From Paraniabella hibiscisoli (GTDB lineage: Bacteria; Bacteroidota; Bacteroidia; Chitinophagales; Chitinophagaceae), in NCBI RefSeq assembly GCF_022512515.1, contig NZ_JAKWBK010000003.1:620001-684000 (forward strand): 64,000 nt of DNA. The letters run 5' to 3'. The notes below the pieces were generated by a model. The model was not told where the DNA came from, ran no database searches, and saw nothing but the letters and a program-made list of their open reading frames with translations. This document shows, piece by piece, positions 10,468 through 20,577 of this stretch. The position numbers and the translations under genes are program-made. Position 1 is the stretch's first letter, and every line of letters begins with the position of its first letter.

Positions 10468-11836
10468 TTAAAAAGAAACGGGTGGCATGTATTTACTACG
10501 TGGCTTTACTGTGCTCTTCTCCAGCTCAGTGCCGCCAATTAATTCTCTCCAGTCTTCTCCAATCCACACATCCAGTTGTTCTTCAAGCGCTTTTAATTCG
10601 TCTTTCGGCTTGAGTTTTTCGCCGAGAAATACTGCGAGGTAGGCGGCATGCAGGAAGGTGCTTTGCCTGATCATTTCCTTGCTTAACTGGCTTCCGGCCA
10701 CCATGGCCATCAACGTATTTTCGAAAGCCGGTTTTAAACGTCCTCTCAAATAATACAAATGACCCGAAATGCGATACCCTTCCATTACAAAAACACATCG
10801 CCATATTGCAGCGCCTTCGCTGCCATATCCTCATAAATTTTTATAGCTGCCTCCCATTTTCTTTTTGCTGCCTGTAATGCCCCTTTCAGCATCATACAGG
10901 CTTTCCAGGAGTGATAGCCACTGGTCTCACCTTTCTCCATTTCAACTTCCGCCTTCTTAATAGCTTCGTCTGCATACCTTTCGCTTGGGTCATGATCTTT
11001 GATATTATAATGTGCCTGAGACGCCACCAATAAAGTAGATACCCATGTGGAAGTATTACCCGTTTCTTTCGCAATGGATAGCATTTTACCTACCTCCCTG
11101 CCAGTAAGCGCCGGATCTTTTTGACGATGGTATCCATTACCGTTCTTATTTGTTTGGTCAATCTTGCTTCGGGGCTCACTGTATCACTGCTGCCACCACC
11201 CTTATCCATTTCATTGTTGATAGCGGCAAGCATATCCAGCTGTGGCTGGAGCTCTACCACTTTATCTGTATTACCTATAAAAATTTTCCTGCCGGCTGCA
11301 TGATCGATCGTTACTAATCTGATTTGAGGAGGAATACCTTTTTTAATTTTCTGTGCCAGCCAGTCCCCGATGATCAGCTGCCTTGGCTGAGCCGGTGGAA
11401 AGTACAGGCAGAAATTATTTTTATCAAACCCACGTAAATGGTCTTTTAAGCGCAGCATCTCTTTCAGCAATCCATCAAAGCCGCTTGTAGCATCAATTTG
11501 CGGTACAAATAAAGGATTCAATATCCCGTCCTTCTTTAACGCCAGCATCAGGTCCTGTGACGGATCCGGTACCGGCTGAAACCAGCTCTCGTACTCTTTC
11601 CAGAGCGCTTCTTCAAATAAAGTGGGGTCTCCCTTATAGGGTGTATTGAACCTAAAAAATATATCATCAAAAACGCCAATGGGCAATCGTTCTGTTTCAA
11701 TAAATTTATCAATGATATCGAGGTCCTGGTAGTTAGCGATCCAAACTGCAAGACTCCATGTTTTTAGCCGATCTACCCTGGCCCACTCTTCGCGTATCTT
11801 ATAAAACTCTTGCGCTACCGATGTTTTACTGCTCAT
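10468..11836 (-). CDS. TPR-like helical protein between vgrG and rhs, putative T6SS effector adaptor
   Basis: About 456 residues after restoring bases in an A run at 10789-10793 and a T run at 11118-11122 (plus-strand coordinates). The N-terminal ~210 residues form a mixed domain (FYKIREEWARVDRLKTWSLA, later FDKNNFCLYFPPAQPRQLII). The C-terminal ~230 residues are helical repeats resembling TPR (WVSTLLVASQAHYNIKDHDP, WEAAIKIYEDMAAKALQYGD). It lies directly between vgrG and the PAAR-Rhs gene, where proteobacterial loci keep DUF4123/Tap, DUF2169 or EagR loading factors. I see no similarity to those families, so this may be the Bacteroidota counterpart. The adaptor role is inferred from position. 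The protein has no signal or membrane segment and should be cytoplasmic. Confidence 0.6.
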
Positions 11837-11848
11837 GGTGAGGTTGTT

Positions 11849-13686
11849 TTAGGAGTTGATTTTTACGATAGCTCCGGTTACACTTACATCTCCGCCGGCC
11901 CCCATATCGATCTTTCCTCCGTTGATACTGGTTGTAGCAGAACCTACTGCTTCCAGCTTTTTAGAGAAGAGCCCCATTTCGTTAGAACCCACTACAGTAG
12001 TGGCTTTGGAAGAAACGGTAGCGGTTGTTTTTCCTGAAGCCAGGAAATCTATATCCGCAACCATCGCCATATTTTTAGTGGCACTTGATACAATATCTTC
12101 TTTGGCAATGGTATAGATATTTTTACCGTTAACGGTTATGGTACCATCCTTTTTCATATTCAATGTACTATCTCCGCAGGAAAGTGTAATGCTCTCGTTA
12201 CTCTTCATCGTTACATTGCCCGCACCATCCATTAAAACGCTGTTCCCATCTTTATCCTCCACAAAAACGCTTCCTGCATTATCATCTAACAATACCTTAT
12301 TACCGCTACGACTTTGCAGCGCTTTTACATCATTACCTGCATTACCGAAACTGTTATTGGCCTTGCCGTGATATACAGCGCCTATTACATAAGGCTTGGT
12401 AGCACTATCGCCTTCAAAACCGATGATCACTTCTTCTCCTACTTCAGGTATAAAGAACATGCCCTTTCCACCGCCTGCATGTGGTGTGGTAACTCTTATC
12501 CAGGGTGTTTTTTCCGCCCCGTTCATCCAGTGAAATTTTACCCGTATACGGCCCAAACCATTGAAGTCATTATTGTCCGTAACAATGGCACTCTGCGTTT
12601 CACAATTAGGCTCTTTAGATGATGCAACGGGCGGCACTTTTATGGTACCTGGCACAGCTGTAAACTGATTATCGTAATTACCCATTGCATCTACATAATG
12701 CGTGGCAGCAATGACCAGGTATTCGCCATAGCCTTCGGTTTGTTCGCTGAAGACATTATTTCCTGACACCTCTACCAAACCGCCAATCTTCACGCCGGGA
12801 TGACCGCTCTTACCATTAAACATGATCATGCGACTGCCTTGAATAGCGCTTTTCATATTGGTAATATCATCCTGTTGTTTTTTATTGGTCAGGAACTGGT
12901 TATTCCATAATACAGGCTGTGCGGTGTATATCGATTGCCCCAGCTGCATTACCTGCTTGCCAAGGGGATTTAAACCTGCCTTATCTTCCACACCTGACGG
13001 CTGACTGGTATAAACCTGGCTATTCAGGTAATCCCAACCCATCATTTGTGTTTTTACCGGGCGCGCGCTCAGCGACATATTGAAACTGCTGATATGACTG
13101 CCATAGGTTAATGTGATGGCTTGACCTGACTGCGGTTGTCCAATAACCAAAGCCTGGCCATCCCAAAATAACCATTCACCAAAGGTGCTGGTTAAGCGTT
13201 GCAAAAACTCCCAGGCGGTTTCTTTATATTGAACGGTATAAGCCAGTGTTTCACCATACAAGGGCTGCACTTTGGGACTTAACAGGTTTTGAGGAAAGGG
13301 CTTCAGCACATCGTTAGCGATATTCTTAATCGCTTTTTCTCCCAGCTTTGACAGTGCGGACCGCTCTCCATCATAATGGTGGGCGAATAGCCACTGATAA
13401 TAACATTTCCATGATGACCGGTAAAACGCGATGTTTCCACACTTGTCACCACGCCTTTAAACAATAGGCTACCATCAAATCCTTCTGCCAGAATACGTGC
13501 ACCAAATGTGCCTCCTATCATATCTTTTGAAGAAGTAAAGATGCCCGATTTGCCATCAATAGCTTCTGCGGGGCATACTAAAGAAAACTGGTGGTGATCA
13601 AAAATACTTTGGGAGAGTGAGAAAGAGGTATAAACAGGAATAGCGTTACCGTTAATGCTGAAAGTAGCACTGGTTAATTGAGCCAT
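11849..13686 (-). CDS. vgrG: T6SS spike protein VgrG (TssI)
   Basis: About 612 residues after restoring one base in the T run 13334-13338, so that EKK continues as AIKNIANDVLKPFPQNLLSP. Residues 1-300 correspond to the gp27-like hub (start MAQLTSATFSINGNAIPVYT, then the WEFLQRLTSTFGEWLFWDGQ phage-D-type segment). A gp5 OB-fold follows (GRIRVKFHWMNGAEKTPWIR, HAGGGKGMFFIPEVGEEVII), then a beta-helical needle of repeating D-G-x-N-V units. It forms the puncturing tip on the TssD tube and takes a PAAR protein at its point. The next genes are the putative adaptor and the PAAR-Rhs effector, so this looks like a complete VgrG cargo cassette. No extra effector domain is seen at the C-terminus. Confidence 0.92.
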
Positions 13687-13731
13687 AAATAAAGGTTTTG
13701 TCGTTTATGGAGTAAATATGTTTAGTTCGAA

Positions 13732-14177
13732 CTATGAGTACCTATAACTTTTCTTTTTCTTTTGAAATCTGAACGTAATGACACAGGCAACAGCTTTATT
13801 CCCGGTAAAGAAAAAAGTATTATCGTCACTTTTCGGATGCCATCCGCTTTTTACCGATTCTGCATTGCTGCCAGGTTCCTGAAATTTTACCGTAACCGGA
13901 TATAAGGAATCGGCAGGTGATATGCTACCCAGGTCTTTCAGTGTCCCATTAATATCTTTAAATATTTCAAATGATATTTGATGATCTTGCAGGTAACCGG
14001 CCAACTTTTGTAAAACGGCTGTTTCTTCCTTTTCAGTTTTCGACTTTACCAGTTCATCCCAATATTGATCGAGCATGGCCTTTTTATTTAAATCACAGGA
14101 AAACAAGAGTAATGCTGCCGCAAAAAAGCGAGCTGTGCTGTAACTGTTCTGATTATGTTTTGAATATTATTGAACAT
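13732..14177 (-). CDS. lipoprotein, candidate immunity partner of the metzincin-like protein
   Basis: About 148 residues when one base is restored in the A run 14122-14127. The repair creates a proper lipoprotein signal (TAQLAFFAAALLLFSCD), with the acylated Cys directly before Asp-Leu. The mature part begins LNKKAMLDQYWDELVKSKTE and is followed by a beta-rich domain ending in a Lys-rich tail. It lies about 70 bases after the stop of the metzincin-like gene on the same strand. A periplasm-facing lipoprotein next to a predicted protease suggests an immunity or inhibitor role against a periplasmically active T6SS effector. This is inference from context. I do not recognise the family. Confidence 0.55.
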
Positions 14178-14247
14178 GATGCTGTTAAAAAATGCCCCAT
14201 TTTACTTTAATACATCACTTATCTCCGCGAGGTAAACAGGCGCCTTG

Positions 14248-14903
14248 TTATTTTATGGCGTGCTTTTGCAACTTCTTATCTATCCAGCTTCGAAATTCAG
14301 ACAAGTGCCTCCCTTTCACTACCTCTCCGTTATTCATGATGGAGTTTTTATCAGCATACCAGGCGCTTTGCTTTTCATACTCATCGGGCAATCCCAGCAT
14401 ATGTCCAAACTCATGCACTGCTCCACGTTGCCCCAAGCCAAAATTTTTGGGTGTTACTATCAGGTCCTGGGTATCCAGCTGGCTATTGCCTGAAAAAGTG
14501 TTCACATAGCTTCTGGCAAACTTCTGTGCTTTCATCACCGATAATTCCCAATGGTCGTGGAGCCATATGCCTTCGATCTGTGTTTTAAATTTCAGATCTA
14601 AAACAACATTCAGTCCGCCGCTTAAAATTTTAATAATCTTATAGTTCCAGGCCGATTTTACGTTCTGTTCCCATTGCGTAATGAAATTCCTTTTCTCCAA
14701 ATCTGTCCACTTTCCATTTTTATCCTGAAAAAGAATTGTAAGTTCATAAAACAAACCAACAGGTAGCGTCGTACCGGCTTCCCTTTAGCAATAAGATACA
14801 GATCATAGGCGTCATTTACTTCCAGGTTACCTGCCGTAATATCCGTTTCATAATCAATGCATACCTCATCAGATGAAAGAGTAAAAGGCGTACGATACGG
14901 CAT
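14248..14903 (-). CDS. metzincin-like zinc metalloprotease, candidate T6SS effector
   Basis: About 218 residues after restoring one base in the C run 14781-14783. Near residue 165 it has HEFGHMLGLPDEYE, which fits the metzincin zinc site HExxHxxGxxD. About 20 residues later comes a Met-turn candidate (NSIMNN). The N-terminal ~100 residues show beta strands and no signal peptide, so any export must use another route. The gene sits between a tssD tube gene and a lipoprotein gene, both on the same strand. A protein of about 25 kDa is small enough to travel inside a TssD tube. I infer a T6SS effector, possibly acting on periplasmic protein or peptidoglycan crosslinks. The protease fold is well supported, the T6SS role less so. 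Confidence 0.65.
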
Positions 14904-14993
14904 AAAGTTTTATTTTCAATAGATTCATATCAGAGGAGACTGGACTCCATCTGCAACTTTCAACCTCTTATAGTAACAGAAAGTATACCAGTT

Positions 14994-15383
14994 TTACACC
15001 GGCCAGTTTTTCTTAAAGCTGGAATCATTCAACTTCACTTCCTTGGCGCTTAATCTCAACGTTATCTGCATGGGATACTCCCCGTTATGTGTATACTCTT
15101 CGGTATAGTCAATACAGTGAGCATCAACAAATTTTATCGTTTTCAGCTGGCTCATGGTATCTCTTCTATAAAAAGTGATCGCACCACTTTTTGTTTGGGT
15201 TGGACTGATCATCCAATCAAAAAGATCCGTCTTCCCATTGCTTTCAATAGTAACATCGATCACACCGCCTTTAGGAATAGACGTAGGCCGGCTGGTTGCA
15301 TCTGTTTCCTGGGAGAAATGGTATCGACAGTGGAGGACATTAATTTCTTCGCCATCTAATGTAAGTTTTGAAATAAATGACAT
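14994..15383 (-). CDS. tssD: T6SS tube protein TssD (Hcp), second copy
   Basis: 129 residues, intact. It opens MSFISKLTLDGEEINVLHCR and contains QETDATSRPTSIPKGGVIDV, the conserved core of Bacteroidota TssD. It ends in a KEVKLNDSSFKKNWPV tail parallel to the KEISMGNASHLNQWAV tail of the copy at 15544. TssD hexamers stack into the inner tube that carries effectors. This copy diverges clearly from its neighbour and lies just before the metzincin-like gene, so it may be the tube subunit dedicated to that cargo. The gap to the first tssD is 160 bases and holds a hairpin at 15454-15487. Confidence 0.9.
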   Translation of the reverse strand: MSFISKLTLDGEEINVLHCRYHFSQETDATSRPTSIPKGGVIDVTIESNGKTDLFDWMISPTQTKSGAITFYRRDTMSQLKTIKFVDAHCIDYTEEYTHNGEYPMQITLRLSAKEVKLNDSSFKKNWPV

Positions 15384-15453
15384 AAGGTTGCTTTTAAGGT
15401 ATCAATTTTAATTGATAGCGCGTTTCATAAGTACGGATAGCAAATAACTATAA

Positions 15454-15487
15454 ATAACCCAGCACCTTATCAAAGGCGCCGGGTTAT
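15454..15487 (-). terminator. hairpin between the two tssD genes
   Basis: ATAACCC (15454-15460) pairs with GGGTTAT (15481-15487), with an inner CCTT/AAGG stem. On the minus strand it follows the stop of the first tssD by about 55 bases and is trailed by an AU-rich stretch. It could be a partial terminator or a stabilising 3' stem giving high expression of the first, main tube gene. Confidence 0.55.
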
Positions 15488-15543
15488 CAATGTTTAATAT
15501 AAAACATTTTTCAATGCTTAATAACTCATGTTGTTTCAGAATA

Positions 15544-15933
15544 CTAAACTGCCCACTGGTTTAGATGCGAAGCGTTGCCCATGCTAATTTCCTTTGCACT
15601 GATAGTAAACGTTTCAGTGATAGGATTTTCGCCGGTAGCGTTAAAGTTTTCGCGATAAGAAACCAGGTAACCTTCTTTAAAAGAAAGCTCCTTCATCGTT
15701 GCATCTGAATCTCTTTTTGTAAAGGTGATTTTACCATCTTTTCTTTCGAAGTTGTTACACATCCATTCGAAGAATTTGGTGTCACCGGTTGATTCAACGG
15801 TAAGTGTGATCTGGCCACCGCGGGTAATCGAAGACGGCCGGCCCGTGGCATCTGTTTCCTGCTTGAGGGCATAGCTAAGATCCAGGATGTTGTTCTTAGC
15901 CCCTGCCACATCAATCTGTGCTTTAAATGACAT
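15544..15933 (-). CDS. tssD: T6SS tube protein TssD (Hcp), first copy
   Basis: 129 residues, intact. MSFKAQIDVAGAKNNILDLS, QETDATGRPSSITRGGQITL and the C-terminal KEISMGNASHLNQWAV are the standard Bacteroidota TssD pattern. It is the more typical of the two copies and probably the main structural tube subunit. It lies 189 bases downstream of tssC in the direction of transcription. That gap is AT-rich and without another gene, and it may carry its own promoter, as expected for a protein needed in large amounts. Confidence 0.93.
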   Translation of the reverse strand: MSFKAQIDVAGAKNNILDLSYALKQETDATGRPSSITRGGQITLTVESTGDTKFFEWMCNNFERKDGKITFTKRDSDATMKELSFKEGYLVSYRENFNATGENPITETFTISAKEISMGNASHLNQWAV

Positions 15934-16122
15934 AATTGTACATTTTTGATGTTAAAAAATAAGTATAAAAACTATAAATAAAAAATACGTGGTTGTTAAT
16001 ACTTATCTATGTAACACATTAAATACCGAACTTTAAAATAATTCGTCATAGATTAAGTATACGATTAAACGTTTCGGGTGTTTGAATTATTGCAGGAGAA
16101 CTATTAATAAAATATTAATTAC

Positions 16123-17513
16123 CTATTTATCCTGTTCGTAGCTAGACATCCATTCTACTCCATCTGCATCGTCGCCTTTCTGACCATCCAATTTGATCAA
16201 AAATGTTTTTGCCGGAAAATAAGGCTTCAGGTGAATATCGAGGAATATCCTGTCCTTTTGAAGTGGATCCTGTTCGAATCTTTTGATCGTGAAATTCTCA
16301 ATCAACTTACTCGGGCCTGTTATACTATCTAAGAAACGAACAATTTGCCCGTTCAATTCTTTTCTTGTATTGGCATTGAAATTTTCAAAGGCGCGTCTGT
16401 TCAGGAAGTCCATCATTACCTTGGCAACGTAGTCAAATACACGTACTACAGAATAAGTCTGCAAACCGATATTATCTCCATTAAATAAGGTCTTCGCCGA
16501 GAAGGCCATTACTTTGCCATATTCTTTAGCCATAGGCACCAAACCTAACTTTTCGAGACCTGCTATTTCACTTTTCTTCAGATCAAACTTAACACCATCT
16601 ACTTCGTTCATGCTACCATGTTTCTTACCGGCGGTAACCTGCGACATTAATGTGTAATAGATTTTTCCGCCAAGTGATGAAGAAGGTGGAACAAACAGGT
16701 GATCATCTTCCCCTACCTCATCTTCTTTACCACGCCCTACCAGCCAGTTACAAGCCATTACTACATTCGAACGGTAAGGGTCGCCCCCTGTTAAATTAGC
16801 GGCCTCAAATAGTTCCATTACATCATCGGGTGTGTCCAGATTTTCAAAATCAGTCACCAACATCACCTTATTATCATAAGCTATTTTAGCCCATTTTTCT
16901 ACCACTTTATTGGAACCCAGATAACCAGGTAAAATCAAAATACCATAGTTATTGCGCAAATCCAACCTGTCGTAGTTATTCACAAGCTCTGCCTGTACAT
17001 GATCAATAAACCTTGTGTTATCCAGGTCTTTCAGCTGATCGGGCTCGGCATTCATAAACGATACATTCTTTACTTTCTGGCTTTCTGTATTCTTAAAGAA
17101 TAATGCAACCGAACGATAAGAACGCTCCAGCTCTCCGGTACGCTCCAATGCTTTTCTGACATTTGATTTTAATGTCCTGTCGGCTGTTTCGGCTAATTGG
17201 TTGCAATTGTCAACCATTTGCCCCAAGTCATCAGTAGACTCCAATATATCTACCCACCAGCTCAACATCTTTTTTAATTCGTCCCTTTCTTTCTTCTTAC
17301 TGGCTTCTTCCAGAAATATTTTTTCCTGGCTTTGCGCTCAGGATTTAAATTTTGTACATTATCGATAGCGGACTCCAGGAGGTCATATCCACCCAGCTTT
17401 GCAAGCGGTTGCAGATGAGAATCCAGGCTGCCTAACTCAACGGAGGAAGGTTGTTTATACTCCTTTTGCAGATTTTGGTCTTCCGGGGAAAGTTGATTTT
17501 GAGCTGTTGACAT
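16123..17513 (-). CDS. tssC: T6SS sheath large subunit TssC
   Basis: About 463 residues after restoring one base in the T run 17319-17324. This joins the N-terminal part (ESAIDNVQNLNPERKARKK) through IFLEEASKKKERDELKK to MLSWWVDILE. TssC pairs with TssB to form the contractile sheath. Typical features are FKNTESQKVKNVSFMNAEPD, the LDLRNNYGILILPGYLGSNK segment and the C-terminal sheath core (RRAFENFNANTRKELNGQIV). It follows tssB by 28 bases. Length and order fit T6SSiii. It is a single gene and not a split sheath. Confidence 0.92.
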
Positions 17514-17541
17514 ATGATGACTATAGGTTTAATTGATTGTA

Positions 17542-17997
17542 TTATTTAGACTTACCATCCAGTTCCTGTATCAGTACTTTTAAGGCCGAAACCAGGTTTT
17601 CTTTAGTTGCACTGTCAGATAAAGCTTGCTTTAGTAACTTATTGGTTTTAAGCTGCTTTACAATTTTCTGGTACTGAGTACGCTTCATATCCAACTCGCT
17701 CAGATACTGACTTTGGCGTGTAATACCTTTGGGACCGAAATCTTCGAGTCCTTTAAAGCTCAGTTCTTCTCTTCTGCTGGCGCCCTCTTCTGTTTCAAAC
17801 TCCATATCAACAGAGGGGTTAAAATGATTGAACACAGCACTAAGATCCGTAAGTCCATGAACGATCTCAGGCCTCACAGGAGGTAGATCCGTTAATTTTT
17901 CGGCTAATAATACACGATTCTGCGGTATGTCGGCAAAAGCTTCAAACGCATCGTTTTTTACTTCGGTACCGCCTATTCCATAAGGTTCCAGTGGCAT
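17542..17997 (-). CDS. tssB: T6SS sheath small subunit TssB
   Basis: 151 residues, intact. The N-terminal half carries DIPQNRVLLAEKLTDLPPVR, the central part HFNPSVDMEFETEEG, and a C-terminal helix LLKQALSDSATKENLVSALK. These match the small sheath subunit that interlocks with TssC. It is the first gene of the minus-strand T6SS transcript in this window. The 272 bases upstream to pyrR hold only a terminator-like hairpin for pyrR (18183-18226) and AT-rich sequence, including TATATTTA on the minus strand. That is one base from a TAnnTTTG box but has no clear -33 TTG. Confidence 0.9.
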   Translation of the reverse strand: MPLEPYGIGGTEVKNDAFEAFADIPQNRVLLAEKLTDLPPVRPEIVHGLTDLSAVFNHFNPSVDMEFETEEGASRREELSFKGLEDFGPKGITRQSQYLSELDMKRTQYQKIVKQLKTNKLLKQALSDSATKENLVSALKVLIQELDGKSK

Positions 17998-18182
17998 AGT
18001 TGATTTTTTAATAGATTGTGATAACGAATGTATATGTCATGTCCGCTTTTTCAAGGTTCCGCAATGGATGGGAACAGTTGTTTAAAAAGGGACTTTGTAA
18101 AAGTAACCCCTTTATTTTTTTCTCATAATAGCTAAATATAGTGATGCCCAAGGTTGAAAAAAATTTGATAATAAATAAAATA

Positions 18183-18226
18183 GCCTAAGAAAGAAACGTG
18201 GCTATTAACTCATTTCCTTCTTAGGC
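18183..18226 (-). terminator. probable terminator of pyrR
   Basis: GCCTAAGAA (18183-18191) pairs with TTCTTAGGC (18218-18226), extended by GAAA/TTTC after one mismatch. On the minus strand it follows the pyrR stop by about 45 bases and is trailed by TATTTTATTTATT. It also separates pyrR from the T6SS genes. Confidence 0.65.
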
Positions 18227-18269
18227 CAACAAAACCCATGCCTATAATGTCTTTTTTCAGATTTTTTTA

Positions 18270-18791
18270 TCATTCTATATAAACCTGATCTGCATCACTA
18301 TTTTCCTCCCAGCGCACCAATACCTTTTGATTTTCAAAACTATCTATTGCACTTCCGATATAGTCAGCCTGAATGGGTACTTCCCTGCTGAACCGGCGAT
18401 CAATTAATACGCAGAGTTCTACTTTAGCCGGGCGGCCAAAGTCCAGCAATGCATCCAAAGCAGCACGAATGGTTCTACCTGTATATAATACGTCATCAAT
18501 AAGGATTACCGTTTTATTTTCAATACTAAAAGGAATATCTGTTGCATTGGCTTTGTGCAAGGTATTACGTACATCGTCGCGATAAAAAGTAATATCGAGC
18601 TTCCCGTAATCAATGGTGGTTTTACCTACGAGCTGTTTTACCTGCTGGTACATCCTGTCCGACAAATAAACACCCCTGGGTTGAAGGCCGATCATTACCA
18701 CTTTTGAAAGATCTCCATGATTTTCAATTACCTGCTGTGCCAGCCTTTTTATAGTAATGGCTATATGTTCTTTATTTAAAATAGATTTCAC
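18270..18791 (-). CDS. pyrR: PyrR-type uracil phosphoribosyltransferase/regulator
   Basis: 173 residues, intact. The PRPP-binding loop VILIDDVLYTGRTIRAALDA near residue 95 is the type I phosphoribosyltransferase signature, and VVMIGLQPRGVYLSDRMYQQ near residue 32 is typical of PyrR. The protein converts uracil and PRPP to UMP. In many bacteria it also binds pyr mRNA, but whether it regulates here cannot be seen. A dihydroorotase gene lies in the window (46588) but not nearby. It starts about 95 bases after the pruA stop, with a strong hairpin in between, so it is probably a separate transcript. Confidence 0.88.
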   Translation of the reverse strand: MKSILNKEHIAITIKRLAQQVIENHGDLSKVVMIGLQPRGVYLSDRMYQQVKQLVGKTTIDYGKLDITFYRDDVRNTLHKANATDIPFSIENKTVILIDDVLYTGRTIRAALDALLDFGRPAKVELCVLIDRRFSREVPIQADYIGSAIDSFENQKVLVRWEENSDADQVYIE

Positions 18792-18816
18792 GCTATTGTC
18801 TTTAGTGCTAAAAACC

Positions 18817-18865
18817 GAAAGTCGGAAAGTTTAAGCTTTAAAAAAACTTTTTCTTTCCGACTTTC
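18817..18865 (-). terminator. terminator between pruA and pyrR
   Basis: A perfect 13-bp inverted repeat, GAAAGTCGGAAAG (18817-18829) and CTTTCCGACTTTC (18853-18865), with a 23-base AT-rich loop. On the minus strand the second arm is followed by GGTTTTTAG. It lies 21 bases after the pruA stop. Confidence 0.75.
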
Positions 18866-18885
18866 AAACATTAAAAATATCTCAG

Positions 18886-20516
18886 CTAATCCTCTGCTAA
18901 AAACGGATATTTATAGTCCGTTGGAGGATTAAATGTTTCTTTAATAGTGCGGGCGCTTAACCAGCGATACAGGTTCAAAATAAAGCCGGCTTTATCATTA
19001 GTACCGGATGCCCGGCCGCCGCCGAATGGTTGTTGTCCTACCACGGCGCCTGTTGGCTTATCATTAATGTAAAAATTACCTGCAGCATTTTCTAGTTTCC
19101 TGGTAGCCAGTTCTATTGCACCACGATCGGTGGAAATAATAGCGCCCGTTAATGCATAAGGGGAGGTGCTATTTACCAGATCCAGAGTTTTTTCAAATGC
19201 GTTGGCAGGATATACATATAAAGTGAGCACGGGACCAAATATCTCCTCGCACATAGTAAGGTATTGCGGGTTGGTAGTTTCAATAACCGTTGGCTGAATA
19301 AAGTACCCTTCTTTTTTATCATAATTACCACCGGCAAGAATAGACGCGTCTTTATCCTTCTTCGCCTTTTCAATATAACTCTTGATCTTATCAAAGCTGC
19401 GCTCATCAATCACGGCATTAATAAAATTGCTGAAGTCTTCCACTGTGCCCATTTTAAAAGAGTTGATACCTTCTACCAGCTTTTTCTTAACTTCTTTAGC
19501 AATATTAGATGGTATATAAGCACGGGAAGCTGCCGAGCATTTTTGTCCCTGAAATTCAAAGGCGCCCCGTAAAAGAGCCGTGGCCACTACCGCAGGATCG
19601 GCACTCTTATGCGCTACTACAAAATCCTTTCCACCTGTTTCACCTACAATACGCGGATAGCTTTTGTATTTGCCAATGTTTTTACCAATGGTTTCCCACA
19701 TGGTGTTAAATACACCTGTTGAACCCGTAAAATGCACCCCGGCAAAGTCGCGGTGACTGAAGCAAACTTCGCCCAGATCCGGGCCATCTACATAAATTAA
19801 ATTAATAACACCATCGGGCAATCCGGCTTCTTTTAAAATCCGCATGAACATCTGTGCCGAGTAAACCTGTGTATTGGCCGGCTTCCATACCACCACGTTG
19901 CCGCACATGGCGGCGGAGGCAGGCAGGTTACCACCAATGGCGGTAAAGTTAAATGGCGTTACCGCTAATACAAAACCTTCCAGCGGGCGGTATTCCAAAC
20001 GGTTATGCATACCAGGACTGCTGATAGGTTGCTGTTTATAAATCTCGCTTAAGAAATGTACATTAAAGCGTAGAAAATCGATGATCTCACAGGCACTGTC
20101 GATCTCTGCCTGATAAGCGTTCTTGCTTTGTCCCAGCATAGTGGTACCATTCATATGAAAACGATACTTGGTCGCTATCAGATCGGCAGCCTTCAAAAAA
20201 TACCGGCACGGCTTTCCCAGCTTAATGCAGCCCACTTTTCTTTGGCAGCAAGCGCAGCGTCAATAGCTTGCTGCACATGCTTTTTATCACCCATTGAGAA
20301 ATGTCCCAATGTATATTTTCTCTCGTGCGGAGGGTGTACGGAAACCTTGTTTTTAGTAAATACTTCTTCTCCGCCTATATACATAGGAATATCCAGGGTT
20401 TCTGCTTTAAGCGCTGCTAATGTAGCTTTTAACTGCTCCCTTTCTTTACTGCCGGGCGCATAGTTTAACACCGGCTCATTTACCGGTAACGGGTATGAAA
20501 ATGTTCCTATACTCAT
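18886..20516 (-). CDS. pruA: L-glutamate gamma-semialdehyde (1-pyrroline-5-carboxylate) dehydrogenase
   Basis: About 543 residues after restoring one base in the A run 20195-20200, which joins WESRAGIF to LKAADLIATKYRFHMNGTTM. It oxidises glutamate-5-semialdehyde to glutamate with NAD, the second step of proline breakdown. The aldehyde dehydrogenase core is clear: the FQGQKCSAASRAYIP catalytic Cys motif, GETGGKDFVVAHKSAD, and the C-terminal QQPFGGGRASGTNDKAG. Its length and the late N-terminal extension fit the monofunctional P5CDH group. No proline dehydrogenase (PutA/PRODH) domain or gene is seen beside it. Confidence 0.92.
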
Positions 20517-20577
20517 GATAAAATTTATTAGTATAAAACTATTGAAAATAACGGTATGCTAAATTGCAAAGCGCTTG

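Noticed and set aside
1..18000. Prophage tail or extracellular contractile injection system instead of T6SS
   Set aside because: gp25-like, sheath and gp27/gp5-like proteins are shared among these systems, but TssF, Bacteroidota TssD, VgrG and PAAR-Rhs together, with no capsid, terminase, tape-measure or FtsH/AAA eCIS genes, favour T6SSiii.
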